From NCBI GenBank assembly GCA_964392245.1, contig CAYMOX010000001.1, positions 223,113 through 287,112 on the forward strand: a DNA stretch of 64,000 bases, given 5' to 3'. Positions within the stretch are counted from its first letter, which is position 1; every line of letters begins with the position of its first letter. Positions 50,687 through 58,671 of this stretch are shown piece after piece. The position numbers and the translations under genes were made by a program. Under the pieces are notes generated by a model. The model searched no databases. It saw nothing but the letters and a program-made list of their open reading frames with translations, and had not been told where the DNA came from. Source of the DNA: JAAUUJ01 sp964392245. Its GTDB lineage: Bacteria; Cyanobacteriota; Cyanobacteriia; Thermostichales; Thermostichaceae.

Positions 50687-51759
50687 GGGGAATTGGACAG
50701 GAGGTGGTGAAGCCCCTCTGGCAGGGAGGTTTGTCTGATTATGTAACAGGAATTGCCTGGTCTCCCCACGGTCAGATCCTGGCAGTGACTTCAGCTGCGG
50801 GGGAGTTGATGCTGTGGCAACGGGATACCCAGGCTTTGTTTCCTCTGATGGTCATCAAAGAGCAATCCCTGGATTGTCTGGCGTTTTCTGCTGAGGGGCG
50901 TTACCTGGCTGCCGGAGGGCAGGGCCGACTCTGGATCTGGGATCTAACCCATCCGGGCTTGCTGATCGCGGAGCTGGATCTGGGACGAGCCTGGGTGGAT
51001 CGGGTGAGTTGGAATCCCCGTTCACCTCAGTTGGCCTTGAGTGTAGGGAAGTATGTCCAAGTTTGGGATGCAGACATCCATGATATTGCGGTGACCTTAC
51101 CCTTTGAGTCTTCTTCAGTGCTGGATCTGACCTGGCATCCGAATGGACAGGAACTGACCGTAGGGGGGTATCAAGGTGTCAAGATTTGGGATAGTCGAGA
51201 CTGGGATGAAGAGCCCTACCTTCTGGAGATCCCTACCGCCACCTTGGCCGTGTCCTGGTCTCCGGATGGTCGTTTTTTGGCCAGTGGGAACCTGGATCGA
51301 ACGGTTGTCTTACTAGAATGGGGCGATCCAAACCCCTGGGCCATGCAAGGGTTTCCAGGTAAAGTCAGACAATTGATCTGGTCCGATCAGTTGACTGCAG
51401 CCCAGACGCCTCTTTTGGTGGCCTTAACAGCAGAAAGTTTGGTGGTCTGGCAAAAAGAGCAGAGTGAAGAGATGGGATGGACCGCCCAACCTTTGTCTGC
51501 TCATCAAGCAACTGTGAGAGCTGCAGCCTTCCAGCCTGGGTCTTTTCTTCTGGCCTCAGCAGGTTCTGATGGCTGTCTCTATCTCTGGTCAAAGGTGGGA
51601 GTTTTAGCACAGCTGCTAGAGGGGGTGGATCAAGGGTTTTCTTGCCTGGCTTGGCATCCGCAGGGACAGCTACTGGCGGCAGGAGGGGAAGCGGGTGAGG
51701 TATTGATCTGGAGCAGGAATCAATCTGGAAAAGGGTTTGGAGCGAAAAAGAGAAAATGA
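50683..51759 (+). CDS. WD40-repeat protein coupled to COG0523
   Basis: 358 residues from the GTG at 50683, which overlaps the COG0523 stop as GTGA and has AGAGG upstream; a GTG three codons earlier is possible. Seven or so WD-type blades fill the protein (GIAWSPHGQILAVTS, CLAFSAEGRYLAAGGQGRLWIWD, DLTWHPNGQELTVGGYQGVKIWD, AVSWSPDGRFLASGNLD, CLAWHPQGQLLAAGG), giving one beta-propeller. No enzyme domain is attached. It is most likely a scaffold acting with the metallochaperone. Confidence 0.88.
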   Translation: MRGIGQEVVKPLWQGGLSDYVTGIAWSPHGQILAVTSAAGELMLWQRDTQALFPLMVIKEQSLDCLAFSAEGRYLAAGGQGRLWIWDLTHPGLLIAELDLGRAWVDRVSWNPRSPQLALSVGKYVQVWDADIHDIAVTLPFESSSVLDLTWHPNGQELTVGGYQGVKIWDSRDWDEEPYLLEIPTATLAVSWSPDGRFLASGNLDRTVVLLEWGDPNPWAMQGFPGKVRQLIWSDQLTAAQTPLLVALTAESLVVWQKEQSEEMGWTAQPLSAHQATVRAAAFQPGSFLLASAGSDGCLYLWSKVGVLAQLLEGVDQGFSCLAWHPQGQLLAAGGEAGEVLIWSRNQSGKGFGAKKRK

Positions 51760-51856
51760 GCCAAAGGTTGATATCCCATGGTCTCAGGCAAGAGATCGGC
51801 TACTTCTTTCCCTCGGAGCTTGAGCACTTAGCATCGACTGGGTCTGATTGAAATGA

Positions 51857-52599
51857 GATCTACAATTGGTTTAGCGTGATCTGAGGTCACAGTCATGGTG
51901 ATCAGTCTGAATCGAAATGTTGAAGGGACAGAAATCATCTACCCCTGTGAGGATGGTGAACCGTTGGCCGAGAGTTATGAACACCTTCAGGTCTTGATCG
52001 CAACATTCTATATTCTGACCTTCTATCTCAAGGGACAGCAGGCGGTGGTTCTAGCGGATCAGTTTTTGTATTACGTGGAAGGGCGTCCCTCTGCACGAGT
52101 GGCTCCGGATGTCATGGTCATTTTCAATGTCGCTGCCGGTGGCCGAGGAAACTACAAAATCTGGGAAGAAGGAGAAGTCCCTTCTGTGATTTTTGAGATG
52201 ACCTCAGAAAGCACCCGCGAGAGAGATTGGGGGTTCAAGAAGAATCTCTATGAGCAGTTAGGGGTGCAAGAGTACTGGCTGTTTGATCCTAAAGGAGAAT
52301 GGATTCCAGAGCAGTTGCAGGGATATAGCCTGGATGCCGAAGGCATTTATCGCCCGATCCAGGATGGGTGTAGTCAGGTCTTGCAACTGCGCCTGGCAGT
52401 CGAGGGAGAGTTGATCGGGTTTTATCGCCAAGACACGGACGAGAGATTATTGCCCCCGAATGAGTTATCTGCGGCTATAGATCAGGAGAAACAACGAGCA
52501 GAAACAGCTGAACAACGAGCAGATCAATTAGCTGAACGGTTGCGCAGTTTAGGGATTGATCCTGGAGAACTGTAAAGTATCGATCCTGAATGTGTCGAT
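51857..52599 (+). repeat. Copy 2 of a duplicated Uma2 unit
   Basis: Second copy of the unit described at 47872-48656, in the same orientation. The flanks diverge just outside the stated limits. Between the copies lie one further Uma2 gene, the COG0523 gene and the WD40 gene. Confidence 0.85.
51895..52575 (+). CDS. Uma2 family protein (copy 2)
   Basis: 226 residues, near-identical to the protein at 47910 through most of the Uma2 domain. It differs mainly in the first 15 residues, in a patch around residue 65, and in the tail. Here the tail lacks the extra QEKQRAD unit and ends LAERLRSLGIDPGEL. It follows the WD40 gene by 135 bases. Confidence 0.88.
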   Translation: MVISLNRNVEGTEIIYPCEDGEPLAESYEHLQVLIATFYILTFYLKGQQAVVLADQFLYYVEGRPSARVAPDVMVIFNVAAGGRGNYKIWEEGEVPSVIFEMTSESTRERDWGFKKNLYEQLGVQEYWLFDPKGEWIPEQLQGYSLDAEGIYRPIQDGCSQVLQLRLAVEGELIGFYRQDTDERLLPPNELSAAIDQEKQRAETAEQRADQLAERLRSLGIDPGEL

Positions 52600-52648
52600 C
52601 TTGAATCGGAAGCCCGCGTCGTAGCCGTTATGGTGGGTGTCAGATAAT

Positions 52649-53215
52649 TTACAACACAACATCTTCGTAGAGCAGATCGAAAGAGCTTTCAAACTGAAGA
52701 CTCTCTAGCTGATAGATTCCCCCTTCCTCATAGGGATGAAGAATCCATAGTCCTTGCTCGGATCGACGGAAACACTCGATCCGGGGGGCATGCGTGCTGA
52801 TCAGGACATACTCCTGGAGACTTTCCAACTGACGATAATCGGCAAACTTATCCCCTCGATCAAAAGCTTCAGTTGAATCAGATAAAACCTCAACAATCAA
52901 CTGAGGATATTGTTTGTAGAGTAAATTGTCTCGATCTCGATCATCGCAGGTAATGAGGATATCAGGATAGTAAAAGCGATTTCGTGCCTCAATCCGAACC
53001 TTCATATCAGAGATAAAAACGCGGCATCGAGATCCTCTGAGATGGTTCCGGAGTAGAGCAAATAGGTTTCCGGCGATCGTCAGATGAGGATCACTGGCTC
53101 CTACCATCGCATAGGTCTCACCATTGATGTACTCATGTTTGAGCGGACTTTGCTGCTCCATCTGCAGGTACTGATCAGAAGAAAGGAACTCAAAAGGCTG
53201 AGTTGCACTACCCAT
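52649..53215 (-). CDS. Uma2 family protein
   Basis: 188 residues from the ATG at 53215 with AGGA eight bases upstream; the frame is open to 53275. This is the standard Uma2 length: LSSDQYLQMEQQSPLKHEYI at the start, then YYPDILITCDDRD, QLIVEVLSDSTEAFDRGDKF, LQEYVLIS. It belongs to a different Uma2 subgroup from the duplicated pair. It probably shares a transcript with the Uma2 gene upstream at 53282-53896. Confidence 0.87.
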   Translation of the reverse strand: MGSATQPFEFLSSDQYLQMEQQSPLKHEYINGETYAMVGASDPHLTIAGNLFALLRNHLRGSRCRVFISDMKVRIEARNRFYYPDILITCDDRDRDNLLYKQYPQLIVEVLSDSTEAFDRGDKFADYRQLESLQEYVLISTHAPRIECFRRSEQGLWILHPYEEGGIYQLESLQFESSFDLLYEDVVL

Positions 53216-53281
53216 AGGAGTTTCCTGAACAATGCCGTTGGAGATCAAAAGTGATTCTGGTGGGCTGCTGCACATTCTAAT

Positions 53282-53896
53282 TCATGCAGGCAACAGATCG
53301 GCTACTGAAACTCGTTTATCAGGAAGAACAAGCGGACTCACACTCTGATCAGGCGAATAGATCACCAACTCACCATATCGAAACCCATACATGGCTTCAG
53401 GATCTATCCTAGGAGTCCGATACACTTCTAAACATCGATCCACAAGATTCACAATCCAGTAGTCCTGCAGATCTGATCGAGTATACAAACTCCCCTTCAC
53501 TTGCCGATCAAATCTCAATGTACTGTCTGATATCTCGATCACTAGCAGTGCAGTGGTGGGATGTTGCTGTGCATACTCTCGAATCGTGCCAGAAATGACA
53601 GCAATATCTGGTTCCGGCTCTGAGATCGGACTCAAGGCCAGCGGCTGTTGTTCACGAATGTGCATTCCAGAGGGCAGTACCAATCTCAGGATCTCAGCAG
53701 TAAAGTTGATCGCGGTAGCATGAGCACTCTTGATTGGACTCATCTCAACCACCTGTCCTTCGATCAGCTGCACCCGTTGATCCAAAAACAAGCCTGCTTC
53801 CGCCATCTGATGGTAGTCCTCCCTCGTCCACAGGTGGAGGGTCGGATCACTCTTCAGGTCTTGAATGAACGTCTGCATAGACCCCATAGGAAGCAT
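53282..53896 (-). CDS. Uma2 family protein
   Basis: 204 residues; starts at M1 or at M7 (MQTFIQ) are both possible. WTREDYHQMAEAGLFLDQRVQLIEGQVVEMSPI and EPDIAVISG, LLVIEISDSTLRFDRQVK, LQDYWIVNLVDR are typical. Its 5' end faces the Zur-box promoter at 53958-53994, about 60 bases away, so Zur could influence both directions. Confidence 0.87.
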   Translation of the reverse strand: MLPMGSMQTFIQDLKSDPTLHLWTREDYHQMAEAGLFLDQRVQLIEGQVVEMSPIKSAHATAINFTAEILRLVLPSGMHIREQQPLALSPISEPEPDIAVISGTIREYAQQHPTTALLVIEISDSTLRFDRQVKGSLYTRSDLQDYWIVNLVDRCLEVYRTPRIDPEAMYGFRYGELVIYSPDQSVSPLVLPDKRVSVADLLPA

Positions 53897-53957
53897 GATT
53901 TCCCCTTCAAGCTAGCAAAAACAACCAGAACCGCATCCCATCCCATCCGCTTCAAGC

Positions 53958-53994
53958 TTGACGAGAGAATAACCGCGAACGATAATGATTATCA
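53958..53994 (+). promoter_or_regulatory. Promoter overlapped by a Zur box, upstream of the five-gene operon
   Basis: TTGACG (53958-53963), exactly 17 bases, and GATAAT (53981-53986) form a near-consensus promoter. The box CGATAATGATTATCA (53980-53994) covers the -10 and the expected start site near 53993, so Zur binding would block polymerase. An ATG at 53985 lies inside the box and cannot be in this transcript, which fixes the first gene's start at 54012. Confidence 0.85.
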
Positions 53995-54011
53995 CTTTAG
54001 ATCAATTGGTA

Positions 54012-54776
54012 ATGACTTCAGTTCACGTTGTGAGTGGCCCTCCTGGGGTGGGCAAAACCACCTGGATCCGTAACTATCTCCAACGCCACCCTGATCCGGT
54101 GTTCTACAAGGTGGCAGGATCAGACTCACTGCCCATTGATGCGGTTCATCTCAGTCGAGAATTTCCTCACGTCACACCCATCCTGAACGAGGAGGAGTTT
54201 TCTCAATCATCATCCTCTCCACTCCTGGTCGAAGTTCCCTGGCAAGTGAATCCGGCAGCACTGTACCCAGCACTAGAACATCTGGATCCCACCTGGATTG
54301 GTATTGTGCCCTCAGCCCAGGCTGATACCGAGGTTTATTTGTGGGCAGATGAACTCATTGAGGGACGAGTGGTGAATGAGACGCTACCCAACCCTCACTT
54401 GTGGCAAGCAGGGCTCACTGGACAGGTTCTGGATCCCGCCAGTTTAGAAGCCTTCTGGTTTGAGCTGATTCGAGGAGCTTATGGTCAGATTTATCGGGTG
54501 AAGGGTATTTTCGAGATGCCTGAGGGAGACGCCATTTATGGAGAATACACGGCGGGCTTTCAACTGACCGATCTGGAGGACTTTGACATTCTCAGGGGTT
54601 CTCGTCATCTGGACGGCAGACCCAACCGTTTCAGTGGTGTAGAGATTCTGGGCAAAGATCTAGAAACGAACATTTTGAAAGATACTCTACAAGATTGCTG
54701 TCTGTCGGATCAGGCGCTCTGGGCCTATCACCAACAGGTCAAAGTTGCCGTTGCCAAGGGAGTGTTTGCCGCATGA
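54012..54776 (+). CDS. COG0523-like P-loop protein lacking the CxCC motif
   Basis: 254 residues from the ATG at 54012. A P-loop GPPGVGKTTW lies at 9-18. The C-terminal half resembles the CobW C-terminal domain (IYRVKGIFEMPEGDAIYG, RPNRFSGVEILGKDLE, LKDTLQDCCL). The metal motif GCxCC, the ETTG segment and NKTD of true COG0523 proteins are absent, and the middle is shorter. It is the first gene of a Zur-boxed operon and is followed by two phosphatase-fold proteins with a four-base overlap. A nucleotide-dependent partner of those proteins is a reasonable guess. Confidence 0.75.
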   Translation: MTSVHVVSGPPGVGKTTWIRNYLQRHPDPVFYKVAGSDSLPIDAVHLSREFPHVTPILNEEEFSQSSSSPLLVEVPWQVNPAALYPALEHLDPTWIGIVPSAQADTEVYLWADELIEGRVVNETLPNPHLWQAGLTGQVLDPASLEAFWFELIRGAYGQIYRVKGIFEMPEGDAIYGEYTAGFQLTDLEDFDILRGSRHLDGRPNRFSGVEILGKDLETNILKDTLQDCCLSDQALWAYHQQVKVAVAKGVFAA

Positions 54777-55597
54777 AAATCGCAGTGCTTTCCTGTATTC
54801 ACGGTAATTTACCAGCCCTGGATGCGGTGTTGGTGGATATTCGCGAGCAAGAAGTTGATCAAATCTTTTGTGTGGGGGATCTGGTGGGTTATGGTCCCTT
54901 TCCCAATGAAGTGGTTGAACGGATCCGACAGCTGCAGATCCCGACCTGTGCTGGGTGTTGGGATGAGGATGTTGTGGAAGGGCACAATGCTTGTGAATGC
55001 AGCTATCCCTCCCTATTGGCAGAGAAACGAGGACTGATCGCCCATGAATGGACCAATCGAGTGGTCACCTCCGAAAATCGGGATTATTTAGCGCAGCTAC
55101 CCCACAGTCTTCGTTATGAAAATCTTTGCTTTGTTCACGGCAGTCCCAACAGTGCCCATGAATATCTGCTGCCCAATATGGATCGATTCATGGCTTTAGA
55201 GCGGGTCTTTTCCACAGGAGCAGATGTATTGTTCTGTGGTCATACTCATATCCCCTATGTGCGTGTCCTGGATCAAGCCCAGATCCAGATTCATATCAAT
55301 GAGATCAATAGGGCAGGGAGTCAAAAGATTCATCAAACCCACACTATACCGATGAAACAGCTCATCAATGTGGGATCAGTCGGAGAACCTCGTCATGGAC
55401 GCCCCCATGCCACCTATGCGATCTACGACGATCAAACCCAACAGACTAGCTTGCGGGAGGTTCCCTACAACTTCTCCGTTACCTGCATGGCCATTTTGGA
55501 AAAAGGATTACCTGCGATCTTTGCCTGGAGGCTAGCCCGAGGATTGGAGTTTGCGGAACGAGCCGATGATCCAGCCCATGTCTGCACTAGGAGTTGA
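54773..55597 (+). CDS. Metallophosphatase-fold protein with cysteine-substituted metal ligands
   Basis: 274 residues; the ATG overlaps the previous stop (ATGA). The calcineurin-like fold of the COG0639/YfcE kind is clear. Of the ligand motifs, SDIHGN reads S-C-I-H-G-N (Asp to Cys8), GDLVGYGP is intact, GNHD reads GCWD (Asn to Cys, His to Trp), FVHGSP is intact and GHTHIP is intact. The two new cysteines sit exactly at dinuclear-metal positions. The site could bind zinc through thiolates or use one metal only. Its place in a Zur-boxed operon favours a role in zinc shortage. Confidence 0.85.
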   Translation: MKIAVLSCIHGNLPALDAVLVDIREQEVDQIFCVGDLVGYGPFPNEVVERIRQLQIPTCAGCWDEDVVEGHNACECSYPSLLAEKRGLIAHEWTNRVVTSENRDYLAQLPHSLRYENLCFVHGSPNSAHEYLLPNMDRFMALERVFSTGADVLFCGHTHIPYVRVLDQAQIQIHINEINRAGSQKIHQTHTIPMKQLINVGSVGEPRHGRPHATYAIYDDQTQQTSLREVPYNFSVTCMAILEKGLPAIFAWRLARGLEFAERADDPAHVCTRS

Positions 55598-55602
55598 GAT
55601 CC

Positions 55603-56310
55603 ATGAGTCAGTGGGCCTTATTGAGTGGAATTCAAGGGAATTTAGCTGCCTATGAGGCTGTGTTGTCAGACATTAAAGGGCAGTTACGTCCGGTGGAGGC
55701 GCTTTTTATTTTGGGGGATCTTGTTGGGCCGACTCCAGAATGTGAAGCGTTGGTGGATCGGGTCCGAACTCCTCAACCTGGGGAACCTGAACCGCAGATC
55801 TGTTTGGGGTGGTGGGAAGAACAGTGTTTCATTCTGCACGGTCTGGGGCCAACAGGTGATCCTGTAGAGTTGCGGGAACAGGCGGGTGCAGAGGGGATCG
55901 CCCATCTGTGGCAGGCCGTGTCTCGGTCCACGGTCGAGTGGCTCAGATCTTTAGACTTTGGTTTCCTGGAGTTGGATTGTTTATTGATCCATGGCAGTAC
56001 TGTGAGTGTCAGCGATCAACTGACTCCGGACAGCCCGCCGTTGCAGTTGTGGGATCGGGTGGTGCGAGGGGAGGCTAACCGTTTGTTCTGTGGTCGCTCT
56101 GGACTGGCCTTTCGCTGTGAACTCTCGGGATCGGTTCAGGAACAACTGCACACCTTGGAGGGCAAACAAAGCTCGTCTCCACCCAGCTCTCTTTCTCGAC
56201 AGGTGATTGGGGTGGGTAATGTGGGAAGGATCTCTGGGCAAGCCACCTATACTCTTTACGATCCCGGCACTGATCAGATCCAATTCAAAGTTATCGGGAG
56301 GCCAACATGA
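55603..56310 (+). CDS. Pseudo-metallophosphatase paralogue (metal ligands lost)
   Basis: 235 residues from the ATG at 55603, with AGGAG nine bases upstream. It aligns with the preceding protein: LLSGIQGNLAAYEAVLSDI, FILGDLVGPTPECEAL, LLIHGS, VGNVGR. Nearly all ligands are gone: DxH reads GIQ, GNHD reads GWWE, and GHTH reads GRSG. Only the GD aspartate and one HGS histidine remain. It cannot be a normal phosphatase. A heterodimer or regulatory partner of its neighbour is the likeliest role. Its stop overlaps the next start (ATGA). Confidence 0.82.
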   Translation: MSQWALLSGIQGNLAAYEAVLSDIKGQLRPVEALFILGDLVGPTPECEALVDRVRTPQPGEPEPQICLGWWEEQCFILHGLGPTGDPVELREQAGAEGIAHLWQAVSRSTVEWLRSLDFGFLELDCLLIHGSTVSVSDQLTPDSPPLQLWDRVVRGEANRLFCGRSGLAFRCELSGSVQEQLHTLEGKQSSSPPSSLSRQVIGVGNVGRISGQATYTLYDPGTDQIQFKVIGRPT

Positions 56311-57335
56311 CTCTCTCAGCTACTCAATCAATCTGTGTTCCTAACGTTCCTCAACAAGGGTTGCCTGTCACTATCATTACAGGATTCTTAGGAAGTGGAA
56401 AAACAACCCTGCTCAATCATATCTTGCGGAACAACCAGGATCTGAAAGTAGCCGTTTTGGTCAATGAGTTTGGAGATATCGATATCGATAGTCAGCTCTT
56501 AGTTTCCATAGACGAAGACATGGTACAGCTTAGCAATGGCTGCATCTGCTGCACTATCAATGATGGATTGATCGATGCAGTCTTTCAAGTGTTGGAACGA
56601 GAAGATCCTGTCGATTATCTGGTGGTTGAAACTACAGGGATTGCTGATCCTGTACCAATTGCGATCAGTTTCTTAGGGACAGAGCTGAAAGAGCTGACTC
56701 GCCTAGATTCCATCATCACTCTGATCGATGCAGAATCTTTTAATCATGAGCATTATTATAGTGATGCTGCCTTAAATCAGGTTCTATATGGCGATGTCAT
56801 CCTGATCAATAAGACGGACCTCGTTTCCCCAGAAAAAGTCAATGAACTCGAGCACTTTTTACATGAGATGAGAGGAAAAGGGCGGATCCTCAGATGCCAA
56901 CAGAGTCAGGTTCCTTTGGAAGCCATCATTGATATTCAGATTCACGCCCCTGCTGCTCTTCAGAAACACTCTGACCATAGACATGCTCATCATCATGAGT
57001 CCGATCATGATCATCACCACGCTCACATCCACTCTGATCACCTGACCAACGATGGTTTTGTCTCAATCTCCTTTGAAAGTGATCGTCCCTTTGATTTGCA
57101 ACAGTTCCAGAATTTTCTTAACAACTTACCTGATGAAACCTATCGAGCCAAGGGCTTGCTTTGGTTCACGATTAAAGATGAGCGGTATATTTTCCAGTTA
57201 TCTGGTAAACGCTTTACTTTAGATCCTGATCCTCGTCCAGGTCGGCCCCAAAGAAATCAATTGGTGATCATTGGTCGTCATCTAGATCAATCGTCAATAC
57301 ATCAACAACTTACAGCTTGCCTTGCACAACCATAG
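56307..57335 (+). CDS. COG0523 GTPase with His-rich insert
   Basis: 342 residues. P-loop GFLGSGKTT near residue 26, metal motif GCICCTI, VETTGIADPVP, NKTDLV and the C-terminal CobW domain (RAKGLLWF...RNQLVIIGRHLDQ) are all intact. Between the domains lies a His/Asp-rich stretch (about 218-245; HRHAHHHESDHDHHHAH) that should bind zinc or nickel. It is a second full COG0523 protein in the region. It is translationally coupled to the pseudo-phosphatase. Confidence 0.93.
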   Translation: MTLSATQSICVPNVPQQGLPVTIITGFLGSGKTTLLNHILRNNQDLKVAVLVNEFGDIDIDSQLLVSIDEDMVQLSNGCICCTINDGLIDAVFQVLEREDPVDYLVVETTGIADPVPIAISFLGTELKELTRLDSIITLIDAESFNHEHYYSDAALNQVLYGDVILINKTDLVSPEKVNELEHFLHEMRGKGRILRCQQSQVPLEAIIDIQIHAPAALQKHSDHRHAHHHESDHDHHHAHIHSDHLTNDGFVSISFESDRPFDLQQFQNFLNNLPDETYRAKGLLWFTIKDERYIFQLSGKRFTLDPDPRPGRPQRNQLVIIGRHLDQSSIHQQLTACLAQP

Positions 57336-57367
57336 TGTGATCGTGGTGTCCTAGGGGATTGACTGAG

Positions 57368-58063
57368 ATGGATAGCACCGATCTTGATGCAAACAATGAT
57401 ATGGATGAGGATCTGCTGCTCAACATCTACTCTTTAGGGGAGCGAGACTTTAATGGAACTAACCTGAGCCGAGCCCATTTGAAAGCTGCTCATCTGCCAG
57501 GAATCTTTTTGGAACAGGCGGATCTGTCTCAGGCTCATCTAGAGATGGCGAATTTGCGTCGGTCTCATCTTTGGGAGGCCAATTTGAGCGGTGCCTATCT
57601 TGCTGGTGCTTTACTGAGCGGTGCACACATGATGGGGACAAAACTCAAGGGAGCTGATCTATCGGCTGTCAAAGCCCTGGGAACTGATTTCACTTTCGCA
57701 GATCTTAGTGAAGCTAACCTCATTCAATCGAATCTCTGGAGAGCGAATCTAATGAATGCCAATCTGCGTCGCGCTCACCTAGAAAAAGCTCAGCTTAAAG
57801 AAGCTTCTCTGGTTGGGGCTCAACTGGCGGGAACCGATCTGCGAGGAGCGAATTTACAAGGGGCCAGTCTCTGGGGGGCAAAACTGCTGAAAGCCAAGCT
57901 CCACAACTGCGATCTGCGAGGAGCGAATCTACAAAACTGCCTGATCAAAGCCTCTGAGCTTTCCACCTCCAACCTGCAGGCAGCCTATTTCGATTCCACC
58001 ACCCAATTCGAGAAAGGCTTTGATCCTACTGCTGCTGGCATGATCCATGTGGATATTTTGTAA
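57368..58063 (+). CDS. Pentapeptide-repeat protein
   Basis: 231 residues from the ATG at 57368, with AGGGG ten bases upstream. After an acidic N-terminus (about 1-30) the protein is almost wholly A(D/N)LxX repeats (ANLSGAYLAGALLSGAHM, ADLSEANLIQSNLWRANL, TDLRGANLQGASL), about 30 turns of a right-handed beta-helix. No enzyme domain is present. It is last in the Zur-boxed operon, 32 bases after COG0523, and ends 14 bases before the convergent zur gene. Confidence 0.88.
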   Translation: MDSTDLDANNDMDEDLLLNIYSLGERDFNGTNLSRAHLKAAHLPGIFLEQADLSQAHLEMANLRRSHLWEANLSGAYLAGALLSGAHMMGTKLKGADLSAVKALGTDFTFADLSEANLIQSNLWRANLMNANLRRAHLEKAQLKEASLVGAQLAGTDLRGANLQGASLWGAKLLKAKLHNCDLRGANLQNCLIKASELSTSNLQAAYFDSTTQFEKGFDPTAAGMIHVDIL

Positions 58064-58077
58064 ATCCGTCTCCAACA

Positions 58078-58485
58078 TCAGGCTTTAAGTTGACACTGGC
58101 CACAGATCCCAAAGGATTCCCAGGTGTGGTAGAGAATCTGGAAGGCGCTGGCACTTTCAGAAACAGGATCAGGAGGAGACCAGATTTCCTTGTCTGCTTG
58201 GATCAGAGTGGACTCACCACAGTGCAGACAGGTCAGATATCCTCTGCCAGGCTGCGCCAGACTATGCAGAGCCTCCCCCTCCGGTGAAATTTTCCTGTGG
58301 ATCAGCCCTTCACGCTTAAGACCCTCCAGTGCTCGATACACGGTAGCCAGACCTAGCCCTGAGCCTTCATTCCGCAATCGCGCAAATAATTCCTGGGCTG
58401 AGATCGGCTCATGAAGCTGCTGCAGGTAGGCCAAGATCACCTTCTGCCCGCGTGTTCGTTTAGAGACAGTCTGGGGATCATCCAT
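58078..58485 (-). CDS. zur: Zur, zinc-responsive Fur-family repressor
   Basis: 135 residues. The winged helix (EPISAQELFARL, LGLATVYRALEGLKREGLI) is followed by the dimer domain with structural zinc cysteines C86/C89 (CLHCGES) and C128/C131 (CGQC) and H120 in LYHTWESFG. I call Zur rather than Fur from the neighbours: znuABC, COG0523 genes and the boxes. The usual HHH segment before the first CxxC is reduced (RGYLTC). Its own promoter overlaps a Zur box, so it should be autoregulated. Confidence 0.87.
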   Translation of the reverse strand: MDDPQTVSKRTRGQKVILAYLQQLHEPISAQELFARLRNEGSGLGLATVYRALEGLKREGLIHRKISPEGEALHSLAQPGRGYLTCLHCGESTLIQADKEIWSPPDPVSESASAFQILYHTWESFGICGQCQLKA

Positions 58486-58520
58486 AGGGTCGCTCCTGCA
58501 TCCAAGCTTCTCTATGTCCT

Positions 58521-58548
58521 ATTCTATTGAAATGATAACCATTATCAA
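58521..58548. promoter_or_regulatory. Zur box between zur and the Opp/Nik-type operon, with the zur promoter
   Basis: TGATAACCATTATCA (58533-58547) has perfect 6-base arms and is the best of the four boxes. On the minus strand TTGATA (58543-58548), 16 bases and TAGAAT (58521-58526) form the zur promoter, with the box across the -35 and spacer. No clear promoter is visible for the rightward ABC operon; its ATG is 124 bases away. Both directions could be controlled by one dimer site. Confidence 0.82.
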
Positions 58549-58671
58549 CCCGACGATCAGAGCGATCAGTATGCCCCCCTCCCGGATTGCGGGCCAGGAG
58601 GAACTCGGATACCATCCTGTGGTTTAGGGGTATTCCCCGATCCATTCCCAATCGCACGAGCTTGAACTGCT

